Part shown: positions 42,794 to 50,883 of the stretch, one piece after another
Layout: each line of letters opens with the position of its first letter
Position numbering within the stretch: position 1 is the first letter of the stretch
Source: Terriglobia bacterium
GTDB taxonomy: Bacteria > Acidobacteriota > Terriglobia > UBA7540
DNA: 50,883 nucleotides
NCBI GenBank assembly: GCA_020072655.1
Contig: JAIQGH010000008.1
Coordinates: 1 to 50,883 of the forward strand
Reading direction: 5' to 3'
Position numbers and translations under genes: made by a program
Notes under the pieces: generated by a model
Seen by the model: the letters and a program-made list of their open reading frames with translations, nothing else
What the model was told of the DNA's origin: nothing
The model's database searches: none

Positions 42794-43228
42794 TCAGCGA
42801 GGATGCACCGGAGGAATCTGCACGATGACGCGGCAGGGCGTGTGACGCACCACGTACTGGACGGTGGATCCGAGAAGAATCTCCCCCAACGTGTGCGGGC
42901 GATGGTAACCCATGATCAGAGACTCAACTCCCTGCTCCCGCAATTCGTCCACGATGGCTTCGCCCGCCCGGCGCGCGCGGAGCAGCTTGGTCGCAATCGG
43001 GCGGGAAAACTGCTGCGCGGCGACATTCCTGGCACGCTCGAGAATCGCGTGCCCCGGGCGATCGAGGACTTCGTCGTCGGCTTCAATGGGCGTGGCCATG
43101 GGGACTTCGACCACGTGCAGCGCCGCGAGTTCAGCTTCCATGCTGCCCGAAATCTGACAGGCAAGGGTCACCAGACTCTCGACGGACTCCACGTCCCGAA
43201 GCGCCACGAGGATTGTGCTTTTCCCCAC
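42794..43228 (-). CDS. Universal stress protein, single domain
   Basis: A 144-residue UspA-fold protein. It begins MGKSTILVALRDVESVESLV and ends MGYHRPHTLGEILLGSTVQY followed by HTPCRVIV. The G-x2-R/G-x9-G-S ATP motif is modified at its start (MGYHRPH), so nucleotide binding is less certain than in the tandem protein at 1613-2479. Confidence 0.85.
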   Translation of the reverse strand: MGKSTILVALRDVESVESLVTLACQISGSMEAELAALHVVEVPMATPIEADDEVLDRPGHAILERARNVAAQQFSRPIATKLLRARRAGEAIVDELREQGVESLIMGYHRPHTLGEILLGSTVQYVVRHTPCRVIVQIPPVHPR

Positions 43229-43461
43229 TTCGACCTCCGCTATGAATGAAAATATGCAGCAGAATATTCGTCTCGCGGGCGGTTTTCAACCCCGATCCCG
43301 AAACGGGCACCTACTGTGGATTTGCACAAGGTCAGCCACTGGCTCAAACAGGACCAAACTGGCTTGTTCAATTGCTAATTCGGGATTGGGACCAACCTGC
43401 CTTTGCAGGCGTCCGCGCTTTCCGCTTCAACCATCATTGACAGCGGCAGTATGCGCGCCTT

Positions 43462-44427
43462 TTATCGAAACCGCTTGCTGGAGCCCGCGGTGTTGTACAG
43501 GCGGATCAGGGTGTTGATATCCCGCTGGCTTGGCTGTTTGACAAGCGATCGCCAAAAGAGTGGAAGGGGAATTCTAGGCGTGCCGATCTGGCGGATGCTT
43601 TCCTGGACCTGCCAGTACATGATGTCGCCTTTGCTTTCGCTGTGTCCCTTGATCCCCAAGGCGTGACCGATCTCATGTGACATGATGGCCCGCATCTCAT
43701 CTTTCGACCAAAGGCGGCTGAGATCGACCCTAATCAGAGCATACTTTCGGCCCTTCAGCCCGCCTCCTTCATAACGCGTCTGCAGCCAGTCCGATTCCTC
43801 CCCAACGTGTTCCTCCCCGATCATGGACTCATGCCAACCGATCCGAATGTCCGCGCCTTGGGGGAGGGCCACTAATTCCAAAGGGAAGACTTTGCTCCAG
43901 TTGTCGTAGGCTTCGCGCGCGCCCTCCTGCCACTTCAGTTGGGGCGCACTGCCGAGAAAGACTTTGACGGGGAAGCTCGTCCATTCATTGCCCTCCGACT
44001 CGCTGGAAACTGTCCAGTAGTAATCCCCCGCCGCCGAGACATAGTGGCTGGGCTGCATCGGCTCTGGCAACGCCGGCATGGACTCCAGGAGCTGGAGGCG
44101 CGCCCGCGCCCGACCGACGTCGTACTTCAGATCCTCCCGGTTCGCCGCCACATCCAGGAATCGGCGCCATGCCTTGATGGCCTTTTGCCGCTCGATCATC
44201 TCCGTCGCCAGCGCCAGGTTGTGATAGGCCTCGGCGTACTGGGGGTCTTCCGCAATCGCGCGACTGTATGCCGCCGCAGCCTCAGCGAAGCGGTCTTGAT
44301 CGAACAATGCGTTTCCGTCACGATAGGAGGAAACCGCCGCGGCGTGGTCCGCCCTGGCTTCAACTCCTGCAACAACCGTAGCGAGCAAAATCGCCATCAT
44401 TCCAACCGTCGCCGGAAATCGCCTCAT
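43462..44427 (-). CDS. Secreted matrixin-like zinc metalloprotease with TPR domain
   Basis: A 321-residue secreted protein. After the signal peptide (MMAILLATVVAGVEARA) come TPR-like helices (ALFDQDRFAEAAAAYSRAIA, DPQYAEAYHNLALATEM). The catalytic domain has the zinc motif HEIGHALGIKGH at about residues 251-262, of the HExGHxxGxxH metzincin type, followed by the Met-turn-like GDIMYW. It should be an active peptidase. The N-terminal TPR could bind a substrate or partner. Confidence 0.88.
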   Translation of the reverse strand: MRRFPATVGMMAILLATVVAGVEARADHAAAVSSYRDGNALFDQDRFAEAAAAYSRAIAEDPQYAEAYHNLALATEMIERQKAIKAWRRFLDVAANREDLKYDVGRARARLQLLESMPALPEPMQPSHYVSAAGDYYWTVSSESEGNEWTSFPVKVFLGSAPQLKWQEGAREAYDNWSKVFPLELVALPQGADIRIGWHESMIGEEHVGEESDWLQTRYEGGGLKGRKYALIRVDLSRLWSKDEMRAIMSHEIGHALGIKGHSESKGDIMYWQVQESIRQIGTPRIPLPLFWRSLVKQPSQRDINTLIRLYNTAGSSKRFR

Positions 44428-44458
44428 GCTTCACCTCAGTAACCGCTGGGCAACCGAC

Positions 44459-45073
44459 TCACGTGGCTTTGGCTTGAGTCTCACGGCAAACGTCGGCCGT
44501 ATTCACGAGCCGGGCGCCTGCTGCCGTCATCTCTTCGATTGCCTTCCGTCCACCTTCGCTAGTAATAGCTTTGATCGCGTCGAGGACGAGATCCACGGGG
44601 AAGCCGCGCTGGCGAAGGGCCAAGACGTCGGCGCGAACGCAGAATTCCGTCGCTACGCCGAACACGATCGCTCGCCGCGGGCCCAGCGCTTTCAAAACGG
44701 CATCGAAATTGGGATTGTCCGCCGTGTCGTAAGTCGGTTTTTCGAGGATGATCTGGCTTGGCCACTTCGCAGGCGGCACAAACGCGCCTGGCTGGTTGGG
44801 AACGACCGTGGCATCGGCAAATTGCGTCTCCGGAACGCGCCGCTGGCCCGGGCTCCCGATCACGCAGTGTGGCGGCCAGAGCGCGAACTCAGGGTCGCCC
44901 GGAGTATGGGCATCCGCGGAGGATATCACCGGGATGCCATGCCCTCGCGCAAACGACATCAGCTTAATCAGGTTGGGGACGATTTGCTCCGCGCCCGGCA
45001 CGTAGAGTCTGCCGTGCGGAAGCATGAAATCGACTTGCGTGTCGATATCAAAGAAAACCAACGGCTCGCTCAC
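44459..45073 (-). CDS. pncA: Nicotinamidase / isochorismatase-family hydrolase
   Basis: A 204-residue cysteine hydrolase converting nicotinamide to nicotinate. The catalytic aspartate is in VFFDIDTQVDFM, the metal-site residues in SSADAHTPGDPEF and the nucleophile cysteine in GVATEFCVRADVLAL. The fold and size fit PncA. Its gene begins 20 bp after the nicotinate phosphoribosyltransferase gene, which supplies the next step of NAD salvage, and this makes nicotinamidase the most likely of the family activities. Confidence 0.88.
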   Translation of the reverse strand: MSEPLVFFDIDTQVDFMLPHGRLYVPGAEQIVPNLIKLMSFARGHGIPVISSADAHTPGDPEFALWPPHCVIGSPGQRRVPETQFADATVVPNQPGAFVPPAKWPSQIILEKPTYDTADNPNFDAVLKALGPRRAIVFGVATEFCVRADVLALRQRGFPVDLVLDAIKAITSEGGRKAIEEMTAAGARLVNTADVCRETQAKAT

Positions 45074-45093
45074 CGCTGGACCTCCCGGGGCAA

Positions 45094-46464
45094 CTATTTC
45101 ACCCGCGTGGCGCGAGGCGCACTGAGATAACGTTCGCGAGCCTCATCGAGGAGGCGATCGAGCGTCGCGCTTTTTCTGACCGGGTAAATTGGCGCGGCGC
45201 GCAGCGCGTGGTATGGCGCTGGCAGGCAATCGAGATTGACGAGCGTCTGCGCGCGAATCTCGGCAAGGGGCCGCTGCGCTCGCGCTCGCTTCCCGTTCCG
45301 CATGGCCGGGCCGAGCAGTGGTTCGGCGTCGTCGTAATGCTCGCCAGCCCGTGAGACCACGTCCTGCGAATACCGTCCCTCGCGCGGGAATCGGTGGACC
45401 TGTTTACGGCCGGGCCAGTACACCTTCTGGTCGCTGAACTTGGTTGTGTATTCGATGCGACCGTCCCGTTCGATCTCCACCAGTTTGTACACGACGCTCA
45501 GCGCCGGGACATCGCGCGAGGTGGCAAGATCGGTCCCCACCCCGAAGAGGTCGATGGGCGCCCCGCACGCCAGAAGCTCTTCGATCTTGTATTCGTTCAA
45601 GTCGCCGCTCGCGACGATCTTCGTTTTTTGCATCCCGCGCGCGTCCAGGATCTGCCGCACTCGCCGGCTCTTTTCGACCAGATCGCCGCTGTCCAGGCGG
45701 ACGCCCGGGACGGCGCGGCCCAGCGCCGCCGCTGTCTCTGCTCCGAGGAGGGCGTCGTAAGTATCGATGAGCAGGATGGCCTGCTCCGGGAACGTCTCGA
45801 GCAGGGCTTGAAAACTCTCGCGCTCGGTTGGAAAAACCTGCGTCCAGGAATGCGCCGCCGTCCCGGCAAGGGGGACGCCGTATCGGTAGCCGGCCAGGAC
45901 GTTGGACGTGGCCACGCACCCGCCCACATAGGCTGCCCGGGCAGCGCGCACCCCCGCCTCCGGCCCGTGCGCCCGTCGGGTCCCAAATTCCAGCACTCCC
46001 CTGCCCCGCGCCGCCGAAACGACGCGCGCCGCCTTCGACGCCACGAGGGTCTCGAAGTTCACCACCGAGAGCAGGTACGTCTCGGCGACCTGAGCTTCCA
46101 GTACCGGCGCAGTCACCTGCATGATGGGCTCTTCAGCAAAGACCAGCGTGCCCTCTTCCACCGCCTCAACATCGCCGGTGAAGCGGAAACCGCGAAGATA
46201 TGCGAAGAATTTGTCGGAGACCATGCGGAAGGCGGGCTGGGCACGCAGGAACTTGACGTCGCTGTCGGTAAAGTGAAGGTTCTCCAGGTAGTCGAGTGCG
46301 GACTCGATGCCTGCCGCCACCAGATAACTCCGCTCTGTCGGAAGGTGGCGCACAAACAGCTCGAAGGTGGCGCGGCAGTCGATTTGGTGCTCGAAGTAAG
46401 CCGCTGCCATGGTCAGCTCGTACAAGTCCACGAGCAACGCATGCCCGGAATTCGCGTCATCCAT
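45094..46464 (-). CDS. pncB: Nicotinate phosphoribosyltransferase
   Basis: Joins nicotinate and PRPP to give nicotinate mononucleotide in NAD salvage. The 456-residue product has LLVDLYELTMAAAYFEHQID at the N-terminus, EFGTRRAHGPEAGVRAARAA, GTAAHSWTQVFPTERESFQA and GVGTDLATSRDVPAL, all typical of the short bacterial form. A GGAGGGA box before 46464 fixes the start. It leads a two-gene operon with pncA. Confidence 0.94.
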   Translation of the reverse strand: MDDANSGHALLVDLYELTMAAAYFEHQIDCRATFELFVRHLPTERSYLVAAGIESALDYLENLHFTDSDVKFLRAQPAFRMVSDKFFAYLRGFRFTGDVEAVEEGTLVFAEEPIMQVTAPVLEAQVAETYLLSVVNFETLVASKAARVVSAARGRGVLEFGTRRAHGPEAGVRAARAAYVGGCVATSNVLAGYRYGVPLAGTAAHSWTQVFPTERESFQALLETFPEQAILLIDTYDALLGAETAAALGRAVPGVRLDSGDLVEKSRRVRQILDARGMQKTKIVASGDLNEYKIEELLACGAPIDLFGVGTDLATSRDVPALSVVYKLVEIERDGRIEYTTKFSDQKVYWPGRKQVHRFPREGRYSQDVVSRAGEHYDDAEPLLGPAMRNGKRARAQRPLAEIRAQTLVNLDCLPAPYHALRAAPIYPVRKSATLDRLLDEARERYLSAPRATRVK

Positions 46465-46602
46465 TGCGTCCCTCCGGCGGCACACAGCCGCCCGCAGCAC
46501 TCTCGGCTATCGCGCCTCAACTGCCTCTCGGAGGAGCAGCGAAGGCTCTGCTCGCCCTGAAAAATCAGTATGGTTTTGGGTGCGGGGGAAGTCAAGCAGC
46601 GG

Positions 46603-47958
46603 CTATTGACGGCCCATTACCCGATCAATGGCCTGAAGCAACGTGTCCGGAGGCAGAAATTGCCCCGCGGCATTGATGACCACAAAATTGTAATTGGTGC
46701 CTTTCTTGAGCCGGATATGGAACGCGCCGTTCACGGCCATATAGACGGCGTTTTTCCTTGCTTCTCTGACCGAATCGACCGGGATATCGAAGGAGTGCAT
46801 GCCGTTCGCGCTCCTATACTGGATCATCCCATTCCCGATTGTCATGATACCAACGCAATAGTTGGGCGGCGGAGGGCCGTGATCGTGGGCCACGGCAAAG
46901 CTCACAACAGGAAGCGCTGCTGAGGCAGCGGGTGGATTTGCGCCGGACGACGGCGTTGCTTGAGTAGGAAGGGGAGGGAGGGCGGCACGCGGCACAAGCT
47001 GGGCGCGCGTGATCTGAACGTTCTGCCCGTCCGAGTAGGTAATCCGCACGATCGCACCCGGCTGGAACTGGGTCAGCACCTCGATCGCTTGCTGAGGGGA
47101 ATTGATCGCGTGGTCATCGATCGCCAAGATGGAGTAACCTGCGCGCAGTCCCGCCCTTTCCGCTGGACTACTCGGGGCGACGGCGTTGATATACGCGCCG
47201 CGTACGCCCGCGGGGGCCTGCCTAGCCAGGCCCACGCCCAAGGTTGCCTGCCCGAGGGCAGCGGAGGAAGCGGCAGTCCCCGGCGTAGCCCCAGACCCGC
47301 CGACCTGCGGCTTTTCGGCGCGAGACGGGCCAGCAGCCTCAAGGATAGCTGCCACCGGGGTCGTCTCCCCGCGGCTGAGCGTGATGCGTGTCTCGTAATC
47401 GCGGTGACCAGGAGAGGAAAGCCTCACAGCATGCTCGCCAGGCGCAAGGCGGGTCAGTTTGAGGCGCCCCGAGCTGCTCGTGGTTCCGACCGGCTTGTCA
47501 TCGACATAGACCTGCGCCCCACCGGGCGTTGCCTCAATCAAGAGGATCGGCGGGGTCGTCGGTGGCTCGTGAGCCGTGGGCGTTGACGGTGGGGCCGCGG
47601 GAGCCTGAGGACCAAGCTTGCGCAGCGCCTCCACGAGCTCGTCGGTCGCACCGGCATCGCGCAGCTCCGTCTCTACACTGGACGTAATGGTGAACGCCAA
47701 GCCGTACTGGCGCGACAACTCCTCGACGCGCGTCGGCGAAACGCCGCTCTCCAGGAGCTCTATCACCTCGTTTTTGCTGAGGGCCTTGCGGGAGGTCTGC
47801 GCCTGGACGGATGTCAGCTCGAGCGAGTGGAACAAAAGAAGCGCCGCGGCAAGCGCCAGCAGCCCTCGGAGCAGTTGCCGTGGGCGCGCGCGTCCCGGTT
47901 CTCGCTGGAGCGCGGTGCGCACGACGCAAAGTGTACTCGCGCGGTGAGTCATCTTCAA
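46603..47958 (-). CDS. PEGA- and PDZ-domain protein
   Basis: A 451-residue exported protein. After an N-terminal hydrophobic segment (LLALAAALLLFHSLELTSVQ) comes a helical region (about 60-115), then a PEGA-like domain (LIEATPGGAQVYVDDKPVGT, APGEHAVRLSSPGHRDYETR), then a PDZ domain (about 240-320: GAYINAVAPSSPAERAGLRA, GYSILAIDDHAINSPQQAIE). The C-terminal 100 residues (SANGMHSFDIPVDSVREARK) have no assignment. It follows the zinc-ribbon kinase gene directly, and PEGA domains are often partners of such kinases, so a sensor or effector role is plausible. Confidence 0.8.
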   Translation of the reverse strand: MKMTHRASTLCVVRTALQREPGRARPRQLLRGLLALAAALLLFHSLELTSVQAQTSRKALSKNEVIELLESGVSPTRVEELSRQYGLAFTITSSVETELRDAGATDELVEALRKLGPQAPAAPPSTPTAHEPPTTPPILLIEATPGGAQVYVDDKPVGTTSSSGRLKLTRLAPGEHAVRLSSPGHRDYETRITLSRGETTPVAAILEAAGPSRAEKPQVGGSGATPGTAASSAALGQATLGVGLARQAPAGVRGAYINAVAPSSPAERAGLRAGYSILAIDDHAINSPQQAIEVLTQFQPGAIVRITYSDGQNVQITRAQLVPRAALPPLPTQATPSSGANPPAASAALPVVSFAVAHDHGPPPPNYCVGIMTIGNGMIQYRSANGMHSFDIPVDSVREARKNAVYMAVNGAFHIRLKKGTNYNFVVINAAGQFLPPDTLLQAIDRVMGRQ

Positions 47959-48024
47959 GTCTGGGGAATTGGCTTTGCGCGGCGTCGAGTCACTGACCCG
48001 ATCCGCCAGCCATCCCGTCGCAGC

Positions 48025-49808
48025 CTATTGGTTGACTCTCTCTTCCGCAGCCTTGGCGCGTCTGGCGCGCTCGATCCGATCTTTAATCACCTGATTGGTC
48101 GGATCCAGGTGCAAGCCCCGCTGATACTCGGCAATCGCCCCGTCGTAATCGCCGCGCTCCCGCAACAGGTCCCCCACCTTGACCGCAGCGTTGATCTGTC
48201 TGGGATCCACCACTGGTCTCGCCGGAGCGCGCTCGGGCGCGACTTCCCGCGCCGGCAGCAAAGGCTGCGGCCTTGCCGTCCTCGTGGACCCCCGTGACTC
48301 GCTGGGCGAACCAGTGACCGCTGGATGTTCCGGCGCTGGCTGCGCCGCCCGTGTCGTTGAAGGCTCCGGCTGTCCTGCCGACGAGGGAGTTGTTGCTGCG
48401 GGCTGGGTCGCTGAAGGCGTGTTCGCAGCCGGAACCGAAGGCGCTGCAGTGGTCCCTGAAACCGGTGCCTCCGGCAGGCGTGGCGCACTGTGTTCGACAT
48501 AATACCAAGTGCCTCCCCCAAGCCCGACGACGAGGATCACCACTCCTGCCCAGATTCCCCACTGCGACGACCTCGCCGGGACGGGCGCTGGTACAGGCCC
48601 CACCGGCCTCGCAGCGGGACGCGGCTGAGGGGCCGGAGGTGGCGTGGGGGCCGGACGCGCACCGACCGCGGGCGGCGGCGTGGCCACCGCAGCTTGCGAC
48701 CCAGCCCGGCGCAGGGGTGGATTCGCCCGTAGCGCCGACCTGAGCGCCTCAGCAGCCGCGTCAGGGGAGTACACGCCGCGCGGTGTGACCAAGCGGGTTT
48801 CCTCGACCGCCCCCGGCTCGGCCATGGGACCGGCACCGGCCGTCTCCGCGCGCTCAATCTCAGCTATCAACGCCTCTGCACTCGCCGGACGCTGCTCCGG
48901 CTTCTTCGCGAGCAGGCGCATCACCAGGTTGGCAATCGGCTCCGGAATCTGCAGTTCGGGGTGGATCGACCGGATGGGCGTGGGCGGGGTCTGCAGATGG
49001 GCAAGCAGCATCTCCATGGTCGTATCTGCGTGAAACGGAAGATCGCCGGTCAGCATCTGGTACATGACGATGCCCAGCGAATAGAGGTCCGAGCGGCCAT
49101 CGAGCTGGTCGCCGCGCTTCCCCATTGCCTGCTCGGGCGACATGTACTGCGGAGTTCCGATGACCACGCCCGTGCCCGTCAAGGTCATGCCGGAGGTATC
49201 GCTCCGGCGGCTTTCCTTGAGCTTGGCGATTCCGAAGTCGAGAACTTTGGCCTGCTCGCCCTCGGGAGTATCAATCAGAACGATATTATCCGGCTTTATA
49301 TCGCGATGGATCAATCCCAGGCGGTGCGCCGCGTCGAGCGCCGAGGACACCTGCTTGACGACGGAGCAAGCTCGCGGGACGGCCATGGCGCCGCCCTGCT
49401 CGATGAGGCTGCGGCGAAGCCCCTCCGTGAGGAGGCCCCTGAGCTGGAAGATGGCCCCCCAGATTAAACGCCTCTATGACCAGATGCCCGAACCCAAGTG
49501 GGTTATCGCCATGGGTGCCTGCGCCATCAGCGGAGGCATGCTTCGTGCCGGAAGCGCTTGACGAACAGTTGGTCGTTGACCAGCTCCGGGCTGATCACCT
49601 TGATGGCCCGCATCTCGTCGAAGGTAACGTGCAGGGCCTTGTAGACGGCCCCCATGCCCCCTTGTCCGATCTTGTTGAGAATCCGATACTTGCCGCGGAT
49701 GAGGCTCCCGTCGGCCCACGCCCCGGTTTCCACCAGTGGCGTGCCATCCTGTGGGCAGACCGCGAAATTGGTCGGGTAAGTGGCCTGGCAATTCGGGCAG
49801 CTTTTCAT
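48025..49808 (-). pseudogene. Zinc-ribbon Ser/Thr protein kinase, disrupted by an antisense nuoB fragment
   Basis: The start at 49808 gives an N-terminal zinc ribbon (CPNCQATYPTNFAVCPQDGT) and the kinase N-lobe IGQGGMGAVYKALH with the lysine in AIKVIS, up to KRFRHEA at about 49543. The kinase resumes at about 49445 ([18 protein letters not shown]) with HRDIKPDN and DFG, then a Pro-rich stretch, a membrane helix (IWAGVVILVVGLGGGTWYY) and a TPR-like tail. Between these parts, roughly 40 expected residues (helix C to the hinge) are gone, replaced by 90 bp that encode NuoB on the other strand. As written the frame is broken and the kinase would be inactive. Confidence 0.78.
49451..49540 (+). pseudogene. 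nuoB: NuoB (NADH:quinone oxidoreductase subunit B) fragment
   Basis: Thirty codons on the plus strand read [20 protein letters not shown] followed by [10 protein letters not shown], a close match to the conserved core of complex I subunit B that ends in the GACA-S-GGM segment. The preceding codon (Lys) also fits. The match starts and stops abruptly within the kinase gene of the opposite strand. It is too short to be functional and probably marks an insertion, recombination or assembly join. Confidence 0.75.
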
Positions 49809-49897
49809 GGCGTGCGACGCCGGATCAAGCTGGGCGCAGTATACCACAGCTCCCAGAAGGTCAACGCCCTCGCGCCCCAGGCGCCGGGAATGCGACT

Positions 49898-50650
49898 TTA
49901 TGCGCCGCCGCGGGCTAGGCATGCGAACCGGCGAGCGTCTTCGAGCATGGAAAGATTGTTGAAGAGGACGTAGCAGGGGTTGTGGCCCCCCGTGAGCTCG
50001 GCAAGGCGGTGGAGGTCCTCGTCGCTGTACCGGTAACGATAGCCGGCCTTCCCATGCAAGCGAAAGTAGCCCAGCCCCGGGGTCGCGGGAGGTTGCTCGA
50101 ACGGATCCACGCCGTGGACGAGGCCCAATTCTTCGCAGAGTTCGCCCGCGTCTTCCCGTGTCCACTGGCCCCGAGGCTCCCACACGAAAGTGAATTCGCC
50201 TTCGGCTCGCGGACCGGGAAGTTCCCTTCGGATCTCGCGGAAAAACTCGCGCAAGCGGGCTTTGTTTTCTGCCGAAGGCCCGAATCGCGCCGGACACTGA
50301 AAGAGGACCACCCGGCTTCCAAGGGCTCGCGCGCAATCAAGTGTTCGCTTCCAGGCCGAACGCACCGTCGCGTTGAGGCGAAACGATCCCGCTTCGCGGC
50401 GCTGCTGGTCGGAAAGTTTCTCGCGCAAGCGGCGGTAAGTTGGGCTCGACGCTTCGTGAGTAATCAACTGCCAGGCCTTGAGTGTGAACTCAAATTCCGC
50501 AGGCACCGCAGCGCGCCACTTCGCAAGCGTCGGAAGCAGGGGAGGCTGATAGAAAGTTTGTTGGATTTCGACGACCGAGAAGTTCTGCGCGTATCGCGCC
50601 AGTGACAGGGGAAAGCCGCAACAACCGATTCGCAATCCACGCGTCGTCAC
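49898..50650 (-). CDS. DUF72-family protein
   Basis: A 250-residue protein with the DUF72 TIM-barrel pattern: IGCCGFPLSLARYAQNFSVV at the start, VEIQQTFYQPP, FEFTLKAWQLITHEASSPTY, ALGSRVVLFQCPARFGPSAE, then GYFRLHGKAGYRYRYSDEDL and the C-terminal CYVLFNNLSMLEDARRF. The family is widespread and its reaction is not firmly established. It stands upstream of the kinase on the same strand. Confidence 0.88.
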   Translation of the reverse strand: MTTRGLRIGCCGFPLSLARYAQNFSVVEIQQTFYQPPLLPTLAKWRAAVPAEFEFTLKAWQLITHEASSPTYRRLREKLSDQQRREAGSFRLNATVRSAWKRTLDCARALGSRVVLFQCPARFGPSAENKARLREFFREIRRELPGPRAEGEFTFVWEPRGQWTREDAGELCEELGLVHGVDPFEQPPATPGLGYFRLHGKAGYRYRYSDEDLHRLAELTGGHNPCYVLFNNLSMLEDARRFACLARGGA

Positions 50651-50719
50651 ATCTTGCTCTCCGGGTACTTGACGGGTTCGCCTGCTCGTTGCGCCCGGCT
50701 TCAGTCCTCCGATTGGCGG

Positions 50720-50750
50720 ACGTGCCGCCCTGAAGGGCGGCGCTGCTTGC
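50720..50750. repeat. GCCGCCC..GGGCGGC hairpin
   Basis: TGCCGCCCtgaaGGGCGGCG forms a perfect stem. Related TGCCGCC/GGGCGGCGCTAC words flank spacers at 11681-11730 and 32921-32981, indicating another small dispersed repeat. Confidence 0.55.
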
Positions 50751-50752
50751 GC

Positions 50753-50883
50753 TTACCGGCCGGCGCCGAGAGCGCCCGCGGCTTCCAGATCGGCGTAGTC
50801 TGTGGTCATTTTGAGGGAAACCCGCTTGCCATCCCGGGCGATTTCGACGCCCTCATAGCAGAGGCTCGACGGCAGGCGCGCGC
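50753..50883 (-). CDS. 3' end of an unidentified gene (partial, runs off the window)
   Basis: The minus-strand frame is open from the window edge to a TAA at 50753 and gives 43 residues, including SLCYEGVEIARDGKRVSLKM and TTDYADLEAAGALGAGR. It has no internal stop and codon use like its neighbours. It is too short to identify. Confidence 0.5.
   Translation of the reverse strand, partial: ARLPSSLCYEGVEIARDGKRVSLKMTTDYADLEAAGALGAGR

Overview
The window is a GC-rich, gene-dense bacterial chromosome segment. The combination of a zinc-ribbon Ser/Thr kinase paired with a PEGA-domain protein, DUF4382 and DUF5684 proteins, a split glycine decarboxylase (gcvPA/gcvPB), an alternative-complex-III-like respiratory module and many degenerate intergenic repeats suggests an Acidobacteriota-type organism, probably an environmental or metagenome-assembled contig. 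That placement is inferred from gene content and no marker phylogeny was possible. Two genes carry local lesions: a molybdopterin subunit with an internal deletion and frameshift, and a kinase with a piece of nuoB in antisense. Either could be an assembly chimera.

Region 1 (1-10.9 kb) lies entirely on the minus strand. Read in the direction of transcription it is an ArsR-type regulator, a DsrE-family protein, a DUF2269 membrane protein, OsmC, TolC, a periplasmic adaptor, an RND pump, a DUF2892 peptide, a tandem universal stress protein and a membrane Ser/Thr kinase. The DsrE gene is the main discovery here. It has an in-frame TGA exactly where relatives have the first cysteine of a CxxC motif, the conserved family C-terminus follows in the same frame, and a stem-loop with G residues at its tip lies about 21 nt after the TGA. 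It is therefore a candidate selenoprotein with a U-x-x-C site in a block that looks like a sulfur or thiol-stress response.

Region 2 (11-25.5 kb, mainly plus strand) holds an ECF-like sigma factor with a zinc anti-sigma factor, a small cysteine-rich protein, the glycine cleavage operon gcvT-gcvH-gcvPA-gcvPB, a hicBA toxin-antitoxin pair on the minus strand, a type II NADH dehydrogenase, smc, purC, a CvpA-like protein and a Fis-type protein. Region 3 (25.6-33.5 kb) is a mix of a TPR-like secreted protein, a helical-repeat protein, an AlkA-like glycosylase, a DUF4382 lipoprotein, tRNA-Ser(TGA), an amino-acid permease and a GNAT acetyltransferase.

Region 4 (33.7-39.9 kb) is a quinol-oxidising respiratory module: a five-haem cytochrome, a Tat-exported molybdopterin-family subunit (broken), a separate four-cluster Fe-S subunit, an NrfD-type quinol-binding membrane subunit, an ActD-like subunit and a monohaem cytochrome c. 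Its intergenic spacers are built of 7-bp degenerate tandem repeats, each with its own word, often folded into nested inverted repeats.

Region 5 (40-50.9 kb, minus strand) contains elongation factor P, small membrane and stress proteins, a matrixin-like metalloprotease, a pncB-pncA NAD-salvage pair, a PEGA/PDZ protein next to the disrupted zinc-ribbon Ser/Thr kinase, a DUF72 protein and the 3' end of one more gene at the window edge.
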